A DNA stretch of 64,000 bases from Topomyia yanbarensis (taxonomy: Eukaryota > Arthropoda > Insecta > Diptera > Culicidae), in assembly GCF_030247195.1 (NCBI RefSeq), contig NC_080672.1:372938166-373002165 (forward strand). The letters run 5' to 3'. The notes below the pieces were generated by a model, which made no database searches, was not told the origin of the DNA, and saw nothing but the letters and a program-made list of their open reading frames with translations. The stretch's first letter is position 1. Each line of letters starts with the position of its first letter. This document shows, one piece after another, positions 24,818 through 37,500 of the stretch. The translations under genes were made by a program, and so were the position numbers.

Positions 24818-26240
24818 TTTTGCCTTTCTCAATAGAAAGGTATTGCAATTGCTCTGAAAACTGACATTTTAACGGAGGCCCGGAGGGCCGAGTGACATAT
24901 ACCATTCGATTCAGTTCGTCGAGTTCGGCAAATGTCTGTGTGTGTATGTATGTGTGTATGTATGTATGTTTGTGTGTATGTGCGTATGTGTGTGTGTATG
25001 TGACCAAAAATGTCACTCGTTTTTCTCAGAGATGGCTGAACCGATTTTGACAAACTTAGTCTCAAATGAAAGGTGCAACGTTCCCATAGGCTGCTATTGA
25101 ATTTCTAATGGATCCGACTTCCGGTTCCGGAATTACAGGGTGATGAGTACGAACACGCAGAAAATGTCGATTTTAATAAATTCTGCAATGAATGCATAAA
25201 GGTGATTTTTTTTCCAAAATATGACCACAACTGCTTCGATTTGTAGTATTAGGTCACTAACATCCATTCAAAGTCTATTTGGCCACATTGGCCACCATCA
25301 TCGGTTCCGGAAGCCCCGGCGGAAGCATCTAAATTCAGAATAACAGTCACATCGGTTTCTCGGAGATGGCTAGACCGATTCGACTAAGCTTGGCCTCAAA
25401 TGAAAGGTATTGCGTCCCCGCAAATGGCTATTTAATTTCATCCCGATCCGACTTCCGGTTCCGGAGTTACAGGTTGTGGCGTGCGATCACATAGCAAATT
25501 GTGATTCAAACCGATACTCCGATGAAAGCAAAAAAGGTAAAAATTTCGCTAAAATGTCTCTCAAACAACTTAAATTTGCTGTTCTAGGTCACCGACGGCC
25601 AACCAAACTTTCGTTGACTACATTGACCACCATAGACGGTTCCGGAAGTGCCCGGGAAAAGCGGCCATCTTTCAAAATTTACGAACTCACATCAGTTTCC
25701 CGAAAATGGTTGGGCCGATTTTCACAAACTTAGTCCCAATGATAGCTATAATATCCCCACAGATGTCTAAAAAATTTCGTACGGATCGCTTATATGGGTC
25801 CGGAAATATAGACTAAATCGTCCGGTCACATATGAAATTCCCATATAAGTCGGAACTCTAATTTTTTTTTCAAAGGGGGACCCCATTAAATTTCAGAAAT
25901 CGAATTCGTATTTTTGATGCCAAACATCTTTAAAATGCATGAAACGTCGAGATTTTATGTTATCTCGAAAAAATTTTTTTTATAAAAATCGACTTTTTTG
26001 GACTTTGCCGATTTCGCACCTTTTTTCAGTTCAATATTACCATGGCTGTTTTTTCTTTTTCAAAATTTTAGAACTCGAATAATGATTTATTTTCTTGTAT
26101 ATAGTTGTCATGTGTTGTATAATAATAAAATGTAATATATGCATTTAAAAGTTTTTAATGAATATGAACAACGCACACATTCTCGTGAGTCATGATTGAG
26201 AAAGGCACAATTGCACCGCTAGGTGGATTAAAATAGGTTT
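24818..26240 (+). repeat. High-copy repeat B (same family as 4507-5600)
   Basis: Starts TTTGCCTTTCTCAATAGAAA and ends TTGAGAAAGGCACAATTGCA followed by CCGCTAGGTGGATTAAAA. It contains CCCGGAGGGCCGAGTG, TG microsatellite, TCTCAAATGAAAGGTGCAAC and several repeats of an ACTTCCGGTTCCGGA-type block (25105, 25444). The frames at 24738-25065 (-) and 25410-25733 (+) are shadows of this repeat. Confidence 0.7.
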
Positions 26241-26593
26241 TTTAATTGCGAAAACAGCTGTGTGAGTGAAAGTACGGAATTTATAGAGTCAATGATACAT
26301 AAATTGGTCTGAACAAAAAAGAATTGAAAAAATCGTGGTTTTGACTTTTTTTCGCAAAAATTACTATAACTTTGCGAATTTTTAACCGATTTGAAAAAAA
26401 AATCAAATGATTCTAAAAGTTGAAAGAATGGTCTATAAACGGTATAAAATGGAATTTCGAAATTTGTCAAAAAGTGCAGAGTTTAAAAGTCGGGTTTTGG
26501 AAAATACCACGAAAGGGGATAGAAATTGAAATGAAAAAAAAAAAATATTTCTGATCAGTAATACATTGGTAACACGCAACGTTACTGTTATTA

Positions 26594-29276
26594 CAGGGCC
26601 GTCGAGAGCCGCGCCGGGCCCCGGGGTTTGAAGTACTGATGGGCCCTAGCATATATGACTTCTTATTTCAATATCGATTAAAGAAACTATACGGATGCAA
26701 CGGTTTCAATTAAACTATTTTTTATGAAAATTGTTTATTTGACACGATTCAATGCTTTAGCTTAACAGAGCCGTCAGTATTTTAAACATGTAATAGATGG
26801 AAAAATTAAAATTAATAAAGGAATATTTGTGGCTGGCTATTAGAATTACTTGCGTCCGACTTGCCATTGCAATTGGAAACCCTTTTTGCGGCGTTGCCAT
26901 ACAGTCTATATCGCCATCGTTCATGCTCCCTTGACGCACGTTAATGCTACCATCGTTAATGCTGCCCAGAATCAGAGCTTAGAAGAATTGACATCCCTTC
27001 TTGAGCTTGAAAGAGAAACAAAATTCAATTCATGCCCGCCGCGATGAATAAGATATCCCAAATGAATGTTTGGTTTGTTTCCCTCGTCCTTCACTTTTTC
27101 GGTACAACACATTCATGTTCGCATATGTTCAGATTCAGGAGCAAACTGAATCTTGTTTCTATGCTAGCTCTGAGAGGGATTATAAAGCAAAAGTGCACCA
27201 GATATAGATTACGCAAATCAGTTAGGCTCGAAAATGTAAAAGAACTTCTTCCTTCAAACTGTCCACATAATAACAAATAAATGCTTTGGTTGGTGAATGA
27301 ATTTATATTTCCTCTGCACTCAACCATTCGATTCTGCATAAAATTTCAGTCAGTTTGGAAGTGAATTAATGAAAGAAGCGTTGAAACTGAATATTGGTTT
27401 CAGCAAATTAATCAGAAATAGGCAACTGAATGTAAAATTTCGCACCACTGATGCTGCCTTGTTTCTTGTTGTTGATTTTGAGGTGCTGGATGCAGCTATT
27501 GCAGTTGTCACTATGACCTGAACGAATTTTCTTAATCGGTTTCTGAACATGGCTAAATTCGGTTTTGGAATCAGTTGTTACATTTGCGCTGACATTCAGA
27601 GAGAAAACATTCCGAATGCGATGACTGGGATCCAACAGCGAAGTCTGCTGTGTACACTGCAACCTCTATTTACGAACCAAGTCAAGGGTTCGTAAATTGA
27701 ATTGGTTCTTTTTTGGGATTTAGATCGCAAAAAAAGTTCGCTTTACATTCTTATTAAAATTAGTTGGTTGAGCAACATTATCGATAACCCTAACAATATG
27801 GATATTTCCGGAACGGGCTTGACAAGTATTTGATGAAAATGGATATTTGGTACCTTCTTGAAATCCAGGATGGAGACTTCCGATTAAACAATAATCTCGA
27901 TAGCCCTAACAATTTGGGAATTTGTGAAACGGGCTTGACGAGTAGATGATAAAAATGGTACCTTAGGGCTATTTCGAACAATATCCACATATAGCCACAT
28001 ATAACATTATCGCTTGCTCTATATGCGTATATAAAGCTGATATAACGCGTACATGCTTCAAGAATCTTTAAAGCATGTAAGCTTTACAAGTACATTTAGT
28101 GCCATTATAGAGCAAATAAAAAGCCGATATAATGCTATTGTAATGCTGTGGGTTTATTTGTTATGCAACTCTTCTTGAAGATTATATTCGGCATATTTCA
28201 TTTCAATCGAACATGTGCAATATAGTCTAGGGAGCAAACGCAGCGCACTTACCGTGAAGGATGAGGTACTTCAGTTCGAGACTGACTAAAGGTAATTTTC
28301 GTAAAACATTCATATTATGTGAGAACGAAACCCCATTAAGGATATTCATTACAATGCATTAGAAGAGAGACAATTACGGTTTTAATCAGAACATCTTATT
28401 TTAAAATTTTTCCTTTTTGCTTATCATACTGAAGGGAAACATAAGAAATGGTTTCAAAACCATGGCGGACAATGACAGCCAACTAAAACTTTTTAATAGC
28501 ATTAGTATTGCCAATATAAGGCTTTTAAAATTGACATTTGTGCGCTGGTGCTGTATAATAGCATTAGTACTGCAGAAACAAGCTGTCAATAGCACTATAT
28601 TTCGCCTTTCCTGGCATAATATCAGCATTATATCAGTATTTAGGGCTTCACTGTTCTTTAAGACAGCTTTATATGTGGATCTAAAGCAGATATTAGGCTA
28701 CGTTATAATGCCTATTGGTTACTTGGGAATATTGCGTCTTTTGGTAGCGAAAAGTTTTCTATAATCATATCATTCGCATCACAAATCACTATATCTATTC
28801 TATGATTATCTTATATTACTATATATCTATTCTATGATTATCTTATTCAGAAAACGTCAATATTTTAGGTTATAATGATGTCTTAACTGGAATTCGCCAT
28901 CTTGGTTTTCAAAATGGCTTCATACATTGATTTCCGTCATCTACTCGTCAACTCCATTCCGAAAATATCCAACTTTTATTAGTAACAGTTAGCTAAGAAT
29001 ATGGTAAATTGTATACCACTTCATACTGCATATTTGCGATAAATGAAACCAGAATGGTTCAATTGTACTGTTAAATGAATCTAATTGGGTTACTTCAGAA
29101 AACCATTGGAACGATTGGAACGTAGTTGATTGTAATATATTTGCAGTGTCAACAGAAACAATAAACTTCAACAATTAAATTAAAATAAATTTAATTCAGT
29201 TAAAAATGCGGGCCCCCAAAACAGACCCGGGCCCCAGGGTAGTTGCCCCCCCTGACCCCCCCTCTCGTCAGGCCAG
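26594..29276. mobile_element. Non-autonomous hAT-like element 2
   Basis: Starts CAGGGCCGTCGAGAGCCG and ends with GGGCCCC...CTCTCGTCAGGCCAG; the terminal blocks are homologous to those of the element at 17644. The flanks TGTTATTA (26586-26593) and TGTTATAG (29277-29284) match at 6 of 8 bases. The AT-rich interior has no transposase and seems to contain further MITE sequence (27780-28985). Confidence 0.65.
27780..28985. mobile_element. Candidate MITE nested in hAT-like element 2
   Basis: AACAATATGGATATTTCCGG with GGGCTTGACAAGTATTTGAT occurs at 27793, again in a second direct copy at 27909, and in inverse form near 28940-28975 (CGTCAACTCCATTCCGAAAA, TATCCAACTTTT). A right-hand GGTTACTTGGG block at 28720 also matches, in inverse form, the spacer of the foldback at 18408. 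Boundaries are approximate. Confidence 0.4.
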
Positions 29277-29529
29277 TGTTATAGCAGTTATTGTGCGCAA
29301 ATTATATTTGCGAGTCATTATTTTGAAAAACTATTATAAATAAACAATAAAAATCAGCAAAAATGATAACGATTTATTTCAACATCAAAATTAAATAAAA
29401 TTAATTGAATAAATGCTTAAAAACGATTATATAATTCTAATTGTTACTTACGTAGTAAAACAATCAATATTTAAACTGGTATTGTCACGAATCACATTTC
29501 CACTGACAGCACGAAACCTGACGAAACAC

Positions 29530-29757
29530 TAACGGCAACCGTACACTGGGGTACAAATGTACCCCACGCCAACTTTGACACCTGCTTCCACGAAGGCTAT
29601 AAGCAAACTGGCTACACCACCTTTTCCTACTCTTACTAGGAACTCTAAATTGAATTATGCTTATGGTCCCAGGTCAGTAAATGCCGTAATCTCGTCTTCA
29701 AACGGATCAAAGAAGGCGTGGGGTACATTTGTACCGCAGTGCAACGTTATAGGGTTA
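29530..29757. mobile_element. 228-bp MITE with GGGGTACAAATGTACCCC ends
   Basis: Inverted ends of about 40 bp: GGGGTACAAATGTACCCCAC at 29549, and its inverse at 29716-29735. The right flank is GGGTTAA, so a TTAA-type target is possible, but the left flank is ACTAAC. The + frame 29557-29784 over it is not a gene. Confidence 0.6.
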
Positions 29758-30472
29758 ATGAAACAAATGTGGGATCGAGACTAAATGTCAAAAAATCTGA
29801 TGTTTCTGAATTTTAGTAGTAATGAATCTGTTATTATTTTGTTCAACAAAGTACACTTTATAAAAATTAACTGAAGAATAATAGAGATATATGCACGAGA
29901 AAATGATGAAAGTTAATATGAATGACAAAAGGCCCCATAACTCCAACTTCTCGTATTCGGACAAAGATCGCAAAGGTTTCGTTCGATTTATGAGATTGGT
30001 TTACGTTATAAAACTGCTAAATATATCTGATTTGCATCACGGAGCACAAAAATTTTAAAAATAGTTGATTTTAAGGAGAGAATGACCCAGTACCCAGTTT
30101 CCTGTATTTTTCAAGAAACGAAAATATCTTTATTCAAATACTAAGGTTATTTCCTTTAAAAAGAGGCACGAATTGAAATTTTCTGAGTGCTACTTCTGAA
30201 GCTATAGCATTTAATATATTTTCCCGTAGTATCCAAATGATGTGAAATTTGGCATCTGAGATTACTTTGACATTTGTCACAATCTGAAAGGGGGGGCGGG
30301 GGTAGTTTGAGAATTAATTTATTTTTGCAATGCTCTAATGGCAGCCTGTGCTCATATATCAATGGCATTCGACACAGTTAAGTAGCATAATCCACGTACT
30401 GGGGGTATGTATTTCAGAAAGGTTCTTAGTTGACATATCTTTATTAAAATATTGATTAATTACAACTGGCGG

Positions 30473-30520
30473 CTCTAAGGGGAGGCACAAGAAGGCACGT
30501 GCCCCCGCTTTTCAACCGAA
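30473..30520 (+). mobile_element. End fragment of a DNA element (CTGGCGGCTCTAAGG)
   Basis: CTGGCGGCTCTAAGGGGAGG followed by CACGTGCCCCCGC resembles the element end at 12170-12237 in opposite orientation. No partner end is firmly identified. Confidence 0.3.
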
Positions 30521-31321
30521 AAGTAATTCAGTAAAAAGCGTGTGTATTTAACCCAACTACAATTTAACTGATTGAAACAGTATCATTGATGAATGAAACA
30601 GATGTGAGCAGTCCTTAGTGGCTTCCTTGAGGAACACAGTTTTTGATGTTTGTGATTAGCCAAAGTTCTACGCAAAATTCGAAAATCCGTTCTGGCTAGC
30701 TGCTAAGCTCAAAAAAAGCTTTGATGCAATTTGTATTGCGTTCGAGCGTTTGTGTCGTTCACTTCGTATTATGTATGTTTAAACTTTCTACTGTAAGTCT
30801 CAACACCAAAACTGCTACCCTGCTCAACCAACTCCTTCTTTAATTTTGAAGAATAAATTTCCGGTTCTCGTTAATTTTAGTTACGACCATCTCCATCATT
30901 AAATTTCGCTCTCGCTGGCCCCGGTGCGGCGTGAAACGAATCTCTACCAAGGGGAATCAGTTTCGTCCCAAAACATTACAGTCCCTGGCAATATTATTAT
31001 ACTTATTAACTACTTAGATGGTAGCTGTGTAAAACATGGTAACATAAAATAAGCTTATAAAAACTCAAACACAGTGGAATCATCAAATGGTGCATTTTAA
31101 TTAAAAAATAAGCAAGTTTGGAAATTGTCCAAAGAAAGTTCATTGTTGATACTTTAACATTTTGCCAACCAAATATTTAACTGTTTGTCTGTTTTTTACT
31201 AAATATGTAAAACAATAAACGTGTATTACAGTTACAACGGTGAAAAAGTATTTTTTGCAGTATAAGTATAAGAATATGGCCAGGAACTGTAAGTTGTTAA
31301 GGTTTAATTTACACACTTAAA

Positions 31322-31550
31322 ATCCGTTACCTACTAGTAGGTAATTTTGATTTACCGTCCTTATTCAGCTGTCGGAAAATAATGGAGAGAGAATGATTAT
31401 TTTATCTACAATTAATGAGATGAAGTTTAGTTGTCTTTGGGGAAGATTAAATAATTTTTGGGTAAAACTAGACTCCCAGTCTTTCGTTTTCACTAGAGGA
31501 AGAAGGATGCACAGCTTTAAAATTACCTACTGCTAGGTAATGCAAGTTCT
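31322..31550. mobile_element. MITE with palindromic arms
   Basis: The left arm contains the perfect palindrome TTACCTACTAGTAGGTAA (31327-31344) followed by TTTTGA. The right arm, AAATTACCTACTGCTAGGTA at about 31520, is its inverse with small changes. The interior is non-coding. Confidence 0.5.
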
Positions 31551-31559
31551 CCGTATACT

Positions 31560-33780
31560 TAAATTTCCATAAAATTCAAATCGGAACATCCACACGTTCC
31601 AGCAAAGCTACGACCAACTCGCACAAAATTACGTTTTCCGCACTGGAACTGGCTTTCCGCCACGCGGCAGAGATTAACGAGTAGAATTTCCTGGCTCTTT
31701 CTGTGGCGGTTCTGTCTCTCGTCTTTCGTCCTTACTTCGAGTAGAAGGATGATATGAAAATTTACATTGATTTGTCAAGTTCGGGTTGTGAATTATGAAA
31801 GCGCTATTGATGGTGTGTTCCCAAGCAAATCCGTTCGGTAGCTTTTGAAACTGAGAATGCATTGCTCTTTTTTGCCGGGGGAAGTTGAAATCTTTGTGGA
31901 TAAAATTTTGCACATCACTTGCAATTTGCAACTCGTTTCTTCAGCGAATTGAAGAGACGAAAGTAACAGCGCGCATATCCGGTACTTGATTTCCGACGGC
32001 TCGTTGCGGAAAATGTTGCATTGTGGGAAATAATTGCCTCTCGAGCAATGAAGGATCTGATAAAGTCACTGAGAATACAGCCGTTTGAATGAACGGTGAG
32101 AATGTTTATGATGGTTGTACTTAGTTTCAACTTTGTAAGATTTACTTGTCAACGAGAAACAATTACGATAAAGCTCAATCGAGTATCTGAGTAGGTGAAA
32201 AAGCGGTAAACTTTTGGAATCCAATACGGGTAGCTGTTAACATGTTAACTGACAAGATAGATTCAAATTAGTTATGGAATTCGCGTTTCGACTTCCTCTC
32301 ATCAGAATCCGGCACCAACTTAGTGACAGGACTCTAAGCTAGCGCCCGATTGACGCTAGCTCCAAAAATGAAAACACGATTCCCGGGGTGATGACCCGCT
32401 CGAAAGAAAGATATGTAGATTCTTGTATTTAAGTCACTGTCATACTTTACTACGAAATTGTAACAGCTCCAGCATTTGGACGACCTTTTGCTGAATTTTT
32501 AACTGTTTTCCTTGAAGAACATTATCGACAAACAGGTCTGACTTTCTCGGAAACAAAAACGCTCCGTTGCATACTTCATTATCATACTTTCCACTCCCAT
32601 AAGTTCTGTTTTTTGTTTCTTTATCAAAAAGTAACTTCATCGCTGGGTATAATAGCTTCGACGGTTTCCTTCCCTAACGAATAATTGTCTGGAACAAGTT
32701 GTAAGAGAGAAAAGCTTAGTTTTCTTCATGGAAGATGTAGTAATGATAGTTGGCAACTGTACCCATCGGACGTAGCAAACTGTTCGCCTATCCTTGCAGA
32801 CACACTCGTCGGAAGCCACCCAACGAGAAATGGCTGCGGTCCGAATCTAATATACACATACCGCCGCTGACAACGAACGAAGTTAACTTGGAAAAGTGTA
32901 CAACCCTCGCTCTAGCGTAGGCAAAGGGAAGGGTGACAAAACGACTAGAAAATTACATTACCCAGCAGTATAATAAAATTCCACTCACGACGACCAGCGC
33001 AGCAGCCGAACAGATTCAATTACGTACGTACTCTCCAAAGTCTAGCCTCGCCGCCCACACGCGGCGACTAGTTGTTGAACCGCAACGCACTACCCGGAGC
33101 CATCCGAAATCCGAACGACTGACTGTTATTAAATTGCTGGCTGGCAAACGCTTAGGTACCTATACCGTTCAAATATCGGCACAGGACGCGCGGGAATTAA
33201 ACGCTGTTTTGGATGTAGTTTTCACTGTACATATTCGAATGGATGGGGATGGATGGGGCGGGAAAATTCCGTTATCGATCGTTTGTCGGTGCTTTGCTAC
33301 GTGAATCGAACGGATTGAATTACTTATCTGATATCTCGAAACTGATAACATCACACCGCAAGGGCAAATATAATATTCGTATTCGTATACCGCAAAGGGA
33401 TGATTGCCGAAATTAGATCTAGACCGCAAACATTGTTTGCCTAATAGGGTTTGATGTTGACTGGGGTTGAACCCCTAGATTTAGGCCAGATTGGTTCTGA
33501 GCTATATAAGGACGAAACGGGTGATTGGTCGTTACTTGTATAACGCGCTGCTTGTAATAGGATTAAGTATCTTCGAAATCTTGAGTGATTGGGTAAGATT
33601 AGATGTAGCCCAAATATACATGACGATGATAACAAAATAAAGCATCCAATTGCAATTGTATGAATGTAATTGATGGACTGAGGACATTGTTAAAGCTTAC
33701 CTATTCTGATGCCCGCTAGGTAGCAGGTTGAGATTTTTATATTCATTTATTTGATATGGCTCAATGCGTTAGCTCAACTT
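31560..33780. other. Low-repeat region without a recognised gene
   Basis: More balanced composition than its surroundings. The longest frame (32933-33304, +) and its antisense frame show no known domain, and both strands are open for long stretches, which argues against coding. It may be unique intergenic DNA. Confidence 0.35.
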
Positions 33781-33787
33781 TTATATT

Positions 33788-34000
33788 GTTTACATTTTAA
33801 CGACATTCAATTAGCTAGAGATTACTGGGTAGGGAAAATTTAGAGCCATAGTACTCAGGTGAGAGCAAGGATGTGAAGTATACAGATCGGAAAACTAGAA
33901 GTGGCAGGGTCATTAGAACAGGCTTAATACCTTACGGGAGTAACTTTTGTCTTCTGCTGATGAGGGTCGAGCTTAGGCAGCATAACTACGAATTACGTGT
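33788..34000 (+). repeat. MITE end related to 22382-23671 and 51170-51400
   Basis: AACGACATTCAATTAGCTAG, GAGCCATAGTACTC, GAAAACTAGAAGTGGCAGGG and AACAGGCTTAATACC follow in order. The same order is found inverted at 51170-51400. No matching opposite end is seen nearby. Confidence 0.55.
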
Positions 34001-34739
34001 GGAGACCTTCTTTGTTGAACGCCATTTATCTCATTTTGCCCTATGTCGTCAATGCATTCTCATTGATGATGCTGACTGTTGATTTTGAGGTACTTGGTGC
34101 GGGTTTTCCAGTTATCAGTAGTGTTTGAATATTGTCCAGAATATAGTTTAGGTAATGGTATTGGAGACTGCCTGTTAGATTTGATTCCCATAGATGAGTT
34201 TTCATTATCGTTTTTTGTGCATGTTATTCGCTAATTTACCGTTTGATAACAGAAGAACTCGTACGTATTAATTACTCCTTGATATGTGCAAAGAGTGGTC
34301 TATGTAAAGTCTACTTCGCTTAGAGTTCGGACAGTTTATTTGTTCTGTACCACCAGGTCTAGTGGTCCTGTTTAAATTTTTTAACAGTGATTTGGTTGGA
34401 AATTACATGTGTTTCAGTGGTTAAACCTTCGTCTCGACTTCCATATAGTATTAATAAGTTGTTCTAAATGGAAGACGAGAAAATAAAATTGATCCTGCTT
34501 ACCTACATCGAAATCACTACACCGTACCACCTCAGTGACTGTTTTTTTTTTTTCGAAATAGAGTCGTCCTTTCAATTTTCTTTCGCTTCCGTTTGATATT
34601 AGAGTGCAGTCAAGTAGATCAGTTTTGGCGAGCTAGTGCGGTAGTATTTTTGCTCTGATTTTGAAAAGAAGCATTCATTGGAAAGGTTATATTCCTGGCA
34701 ACGTTTCGACAATAATAATTTCAGGTATGGATAAATGTT

Positions 34740-35170
34740 TACCAAGTTAAATCCAATACGGTGAAGGTACGTTTTTCGATGTTTTTAAAATCTGGGGTGC
34801 GATAGGTCACTATATTCGAGGTTAAATAAATCAATGTACACACCTAGAAAATCAGCGGTTCAACTATTATTTCAAGAGTATAAATACTGCAGATTATTTA
34901 AAAATTAATAACACAAATAATAAATGCGATCGATTCGTCATTCAGGTAAGAAAAGGAGAAATTGGCAAATGAGGTGAAAAATCATGAACCCGCGGAAATG
35001 TTGAAAAAACATTTGTGGTTTTGTACTAGCAAATGAATTCCTCAGTATCTTCGTCGTCACCAGAGTGTGGAATTGAAGTTGTGCATTCCGGCTAACGAGG
35101 TTGTTTAGCTGTGCGACGAACACGTTTGCGTTTCGGAGCATTTTTCTTAGATTCCTTTTCCTTCTTATTT
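34740..35170 (-). pseudogene. Transposase C-terminal tail plus 3' flank (copy 1)
   Basis: On the minus strand the reading KKNAPKRKRVRRTAKQ, a stop, then TTSIPHSGDDEDTEE matches two other copies in this window (40535 and 43930). A basic stretch followed by an acidic SGDDEDTEE tail is common at the C-terminus of DD-E transposases, but I cannot name the family. The 3' flank (for example CAGATTATTTAAAAATT inverse) is shared with the 40535 copy. Confidence 0.4.
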
Positions 35171-35417
35171 ACAATCATGTTTTTTGCGATTATCTGCTTC
35201 AACAACATCTTAAATTATTATTTTATTATATTATCGCAACATGAGCGACCTCTTCAATAACATAGTAAAGATAATGCCCTATTGTACCCCCATACCTACT
35301 CTATTCTACTCTAGCAGCGTCACATCCGGAAAGCGATAGAACTTGTAAAATTTGAAAATTATTCTTTAAAACGGCTACAGAGATGTTTATAGACCAATTC
35401 ATTTTACCGCTACAGAG

Positions 35418-36340
35418 CACAGTGGTTTTTTTGCCAAAAACACGCGATATTGTATTCTAAAAGTTTTATCAGTATTTCAAGACCTTTCTTCTGGTTTAGT
35501 ACATTGAGTGATTAATCTTCCTAAAAGTGAGATATTTTTCTTATTTTTTTTTTAAATGTATGGATAATGAGATCATATGTTCTGCAATGTTGTAGAGCTA
35601 CTTTTTACGAACAACTCTTTCTCTTTCTCTCGCTCAATTTCTTTCCTGCACACGCATACGTAAAAAGAGGAACGAGAGCGAGGAACAGATGAACAATTCC
35701 ACCTTATGAAAAATGCATACTAAGCAGCGGAAAGCACTTCCTAAACCGTCCATAACAGCACTGGAGACAACAGTAGACAAATGAAATAAATTGGATTTTG
35801 TAGTTCATTTGTAGTACTAATGTTTATAACTATAGCTGGTTGCCCATTTTTGCCCGTTCAAAAATTATGCCTATTGAAAATAGCACCATTTTTTCAAAAA
35901 TTGCTAAATAACTTCGAAGATAGAAGAGCTAGAACAAAACGTTCTTCTAGAGAGTTGCGGGTGGCATTGACGCAAATAACTTTGTAGAACATTCTAAATT
36001 CATAGGTACGATACCAAAAAAGTTATATTAAAAAAATGATTTTAAGGGGTCATCCACAAACAAGGCACTATAACTTCACAAGTATTGAATATATAATTTT
36101 GGACTCTTAAGCAAAGTTGTTCGTAAAAAGTAGCTCTACAATATTGCAGAACATATGATCTCATTATCCATACATTTTAAAAAAATAAGAAAAATATCTC
36201 ACTTTTAGGGAGATTAATCACTCAATGTACTAAACCAGAAGAAATACTGATACAACTTTCAGAAGACATTATTGATCTAAACTTGACCGTTTTTGTGTAA
36301 ATAATTATTCGCGTCTTTTTGGCAAAAAAAAACCACTGTG
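35418..36340. mobile_element. 923-bp inverted-repeat element with arms of about 200 bp
   Basis: Starts CACAGTGGTTTTTTTGCC and ends GGCAAAAAAAAACCACTGTG. Arms 35418-35620 and 36110-36340 match in inverse orientation, e.g. TCTGGTTTAGTACATTGAGT, TGGATAATGAGATCATATGT and GTAGAGCTACTTTTTACGAA. The central part differs. No frame is present. Target-site bases are not clear. Confidence 0.7.
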
Positions 36341-36544
36341 CAGTGTGTAAGTTCATGAAAAATACACCTTAATCATCATCCTAACCCTTCGTAGTAACAA
36401 TCATACCAATGTTATAGCATTAGCAAATTAGGAGTAATCAGCGAAATGAGAATTTGTTTGCAAAATCGTTTAGCGCTATTGAAAAGATTATATTCAATGG
36501 AAAATAGAAAGAGAAAGAATGACTGGAACGGTGACAATTCACCT

Positions 36545-36663
36545 TTGATTGGACACACTAAGAAAAGATATGTGTATATTCAATCAATTCCTCAAGCAGG
36601 AATCGAACCTGCAATCTCCCAGTCTCTAGTCGGTTACGTTAACCACTCCTCCATCGAGAAACT
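36545..36663 (-). repeat. tRNA-derived SINE head (minus strand)
   Basis: The minus strand from 36662 reads TTTCTCGATGGAGGAGTGG, with box A-like AGTGGTTAACGTAACC, and a canonical box B GGTTCGATTCC near 36601-36611. The acceptor-like ends TTTCTCGA/TTGAGGAA can pair, but the anticodon arm does not fold. It is therefore a SINE or tRNA pseudogene rather than a working tRNA. The frame 36446-36667 crosses it by chance. Confidence 0.6.
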
Positions 36664-37347
36664 ATGATGATGTAATCGCAGATTCCCAACAGTATCGCGA
36701 TCACCGCCACAGCCCCAATACCTACTAACGGATCCTTTGACCGCCAATGCCTCGTATAAGCAAAACGTCACCGCCCCCTCTCAGGCAGATCTCACTCGTT
36801 ATCTATTTTTAGCTCCAGTAGATCGCGTCCAGACTTGAGATATTATTATCACTGTTTGCGTCCCATTAGCTAGCTCAGACACCGCCAGACTTTGGCGATG
36901 AACGGAGCTATGAAGAAGCATATTGAAGCCTGCCCTCAAAGCCTATCGGCAGAAGGTAACGGCAAATCCAGGCGTTGATGGAATTTACATATTTTATATT
37001 CCTTGTTTTGACGTGAATCATGTTTTTTCCTTTTTTCAAGACTATATTGATTTGTATGCAGAACTACACTAAGTACTTTTAAGTGTTGGATACTTTCTAC
37101 ATAAAAGGTTCACACCAAAAATTCGTCTGTTGATCAATTTTTTGTTTCAAAACGAGGGGGGAACGTCATTCTAACGAAAAAAATCGTGTTCATAATTTAG
37201 GAAACTAAAAATGTTTTATTTCTTTCGACTTTCGGTTAGAAAAATTCAATATATCGAACTAACGTTTCAAAAGCAATTTCAGATTGAAACCATCAGGGGA
37301 AACCAATTTACACCAAACACCACGTATCAATGTAGAATAGCGTAAAC

Positions 37348-37500
37348 CAGTGGTTCTCAACCTGGGGTCCGCGGACCCCTAGAAGGATATGTAAAGGTTT
37401 CTGGGAGTCCGCGAAATTTAATATCGTTTCCAGTTGAATATTGGCCTTTCAAAGATTTTTCGCAACAAACAGAAAATAGTATTGATAACAAATAAAATCG
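37348..37500 (+). mobile_element. hAT (Charlie-type) left end
   Basis: CAGTGGTTCTCAACCTGGGG followed by TCCGCGGACCCC is a classic hAT terminal sequence shared by many animal genomes. The corresponding inverse end is not visible downstream, so the element is truncated or decayed, and its extent to the right is unknown. Confidence 0.65.

Noticed and set aside
32933..33429. Overlapping + and - frames of 123 and 86 codons
   Set aside because: Both strands are open and neither shows a domain, splice sites or codon pattern that would support a gene.
36588..36663. Possible functional tRNA gene on the minus strand
   Set aside because: Box B is canonical, but the anticodon arm does not pair and the flanks look like SINE sequence.
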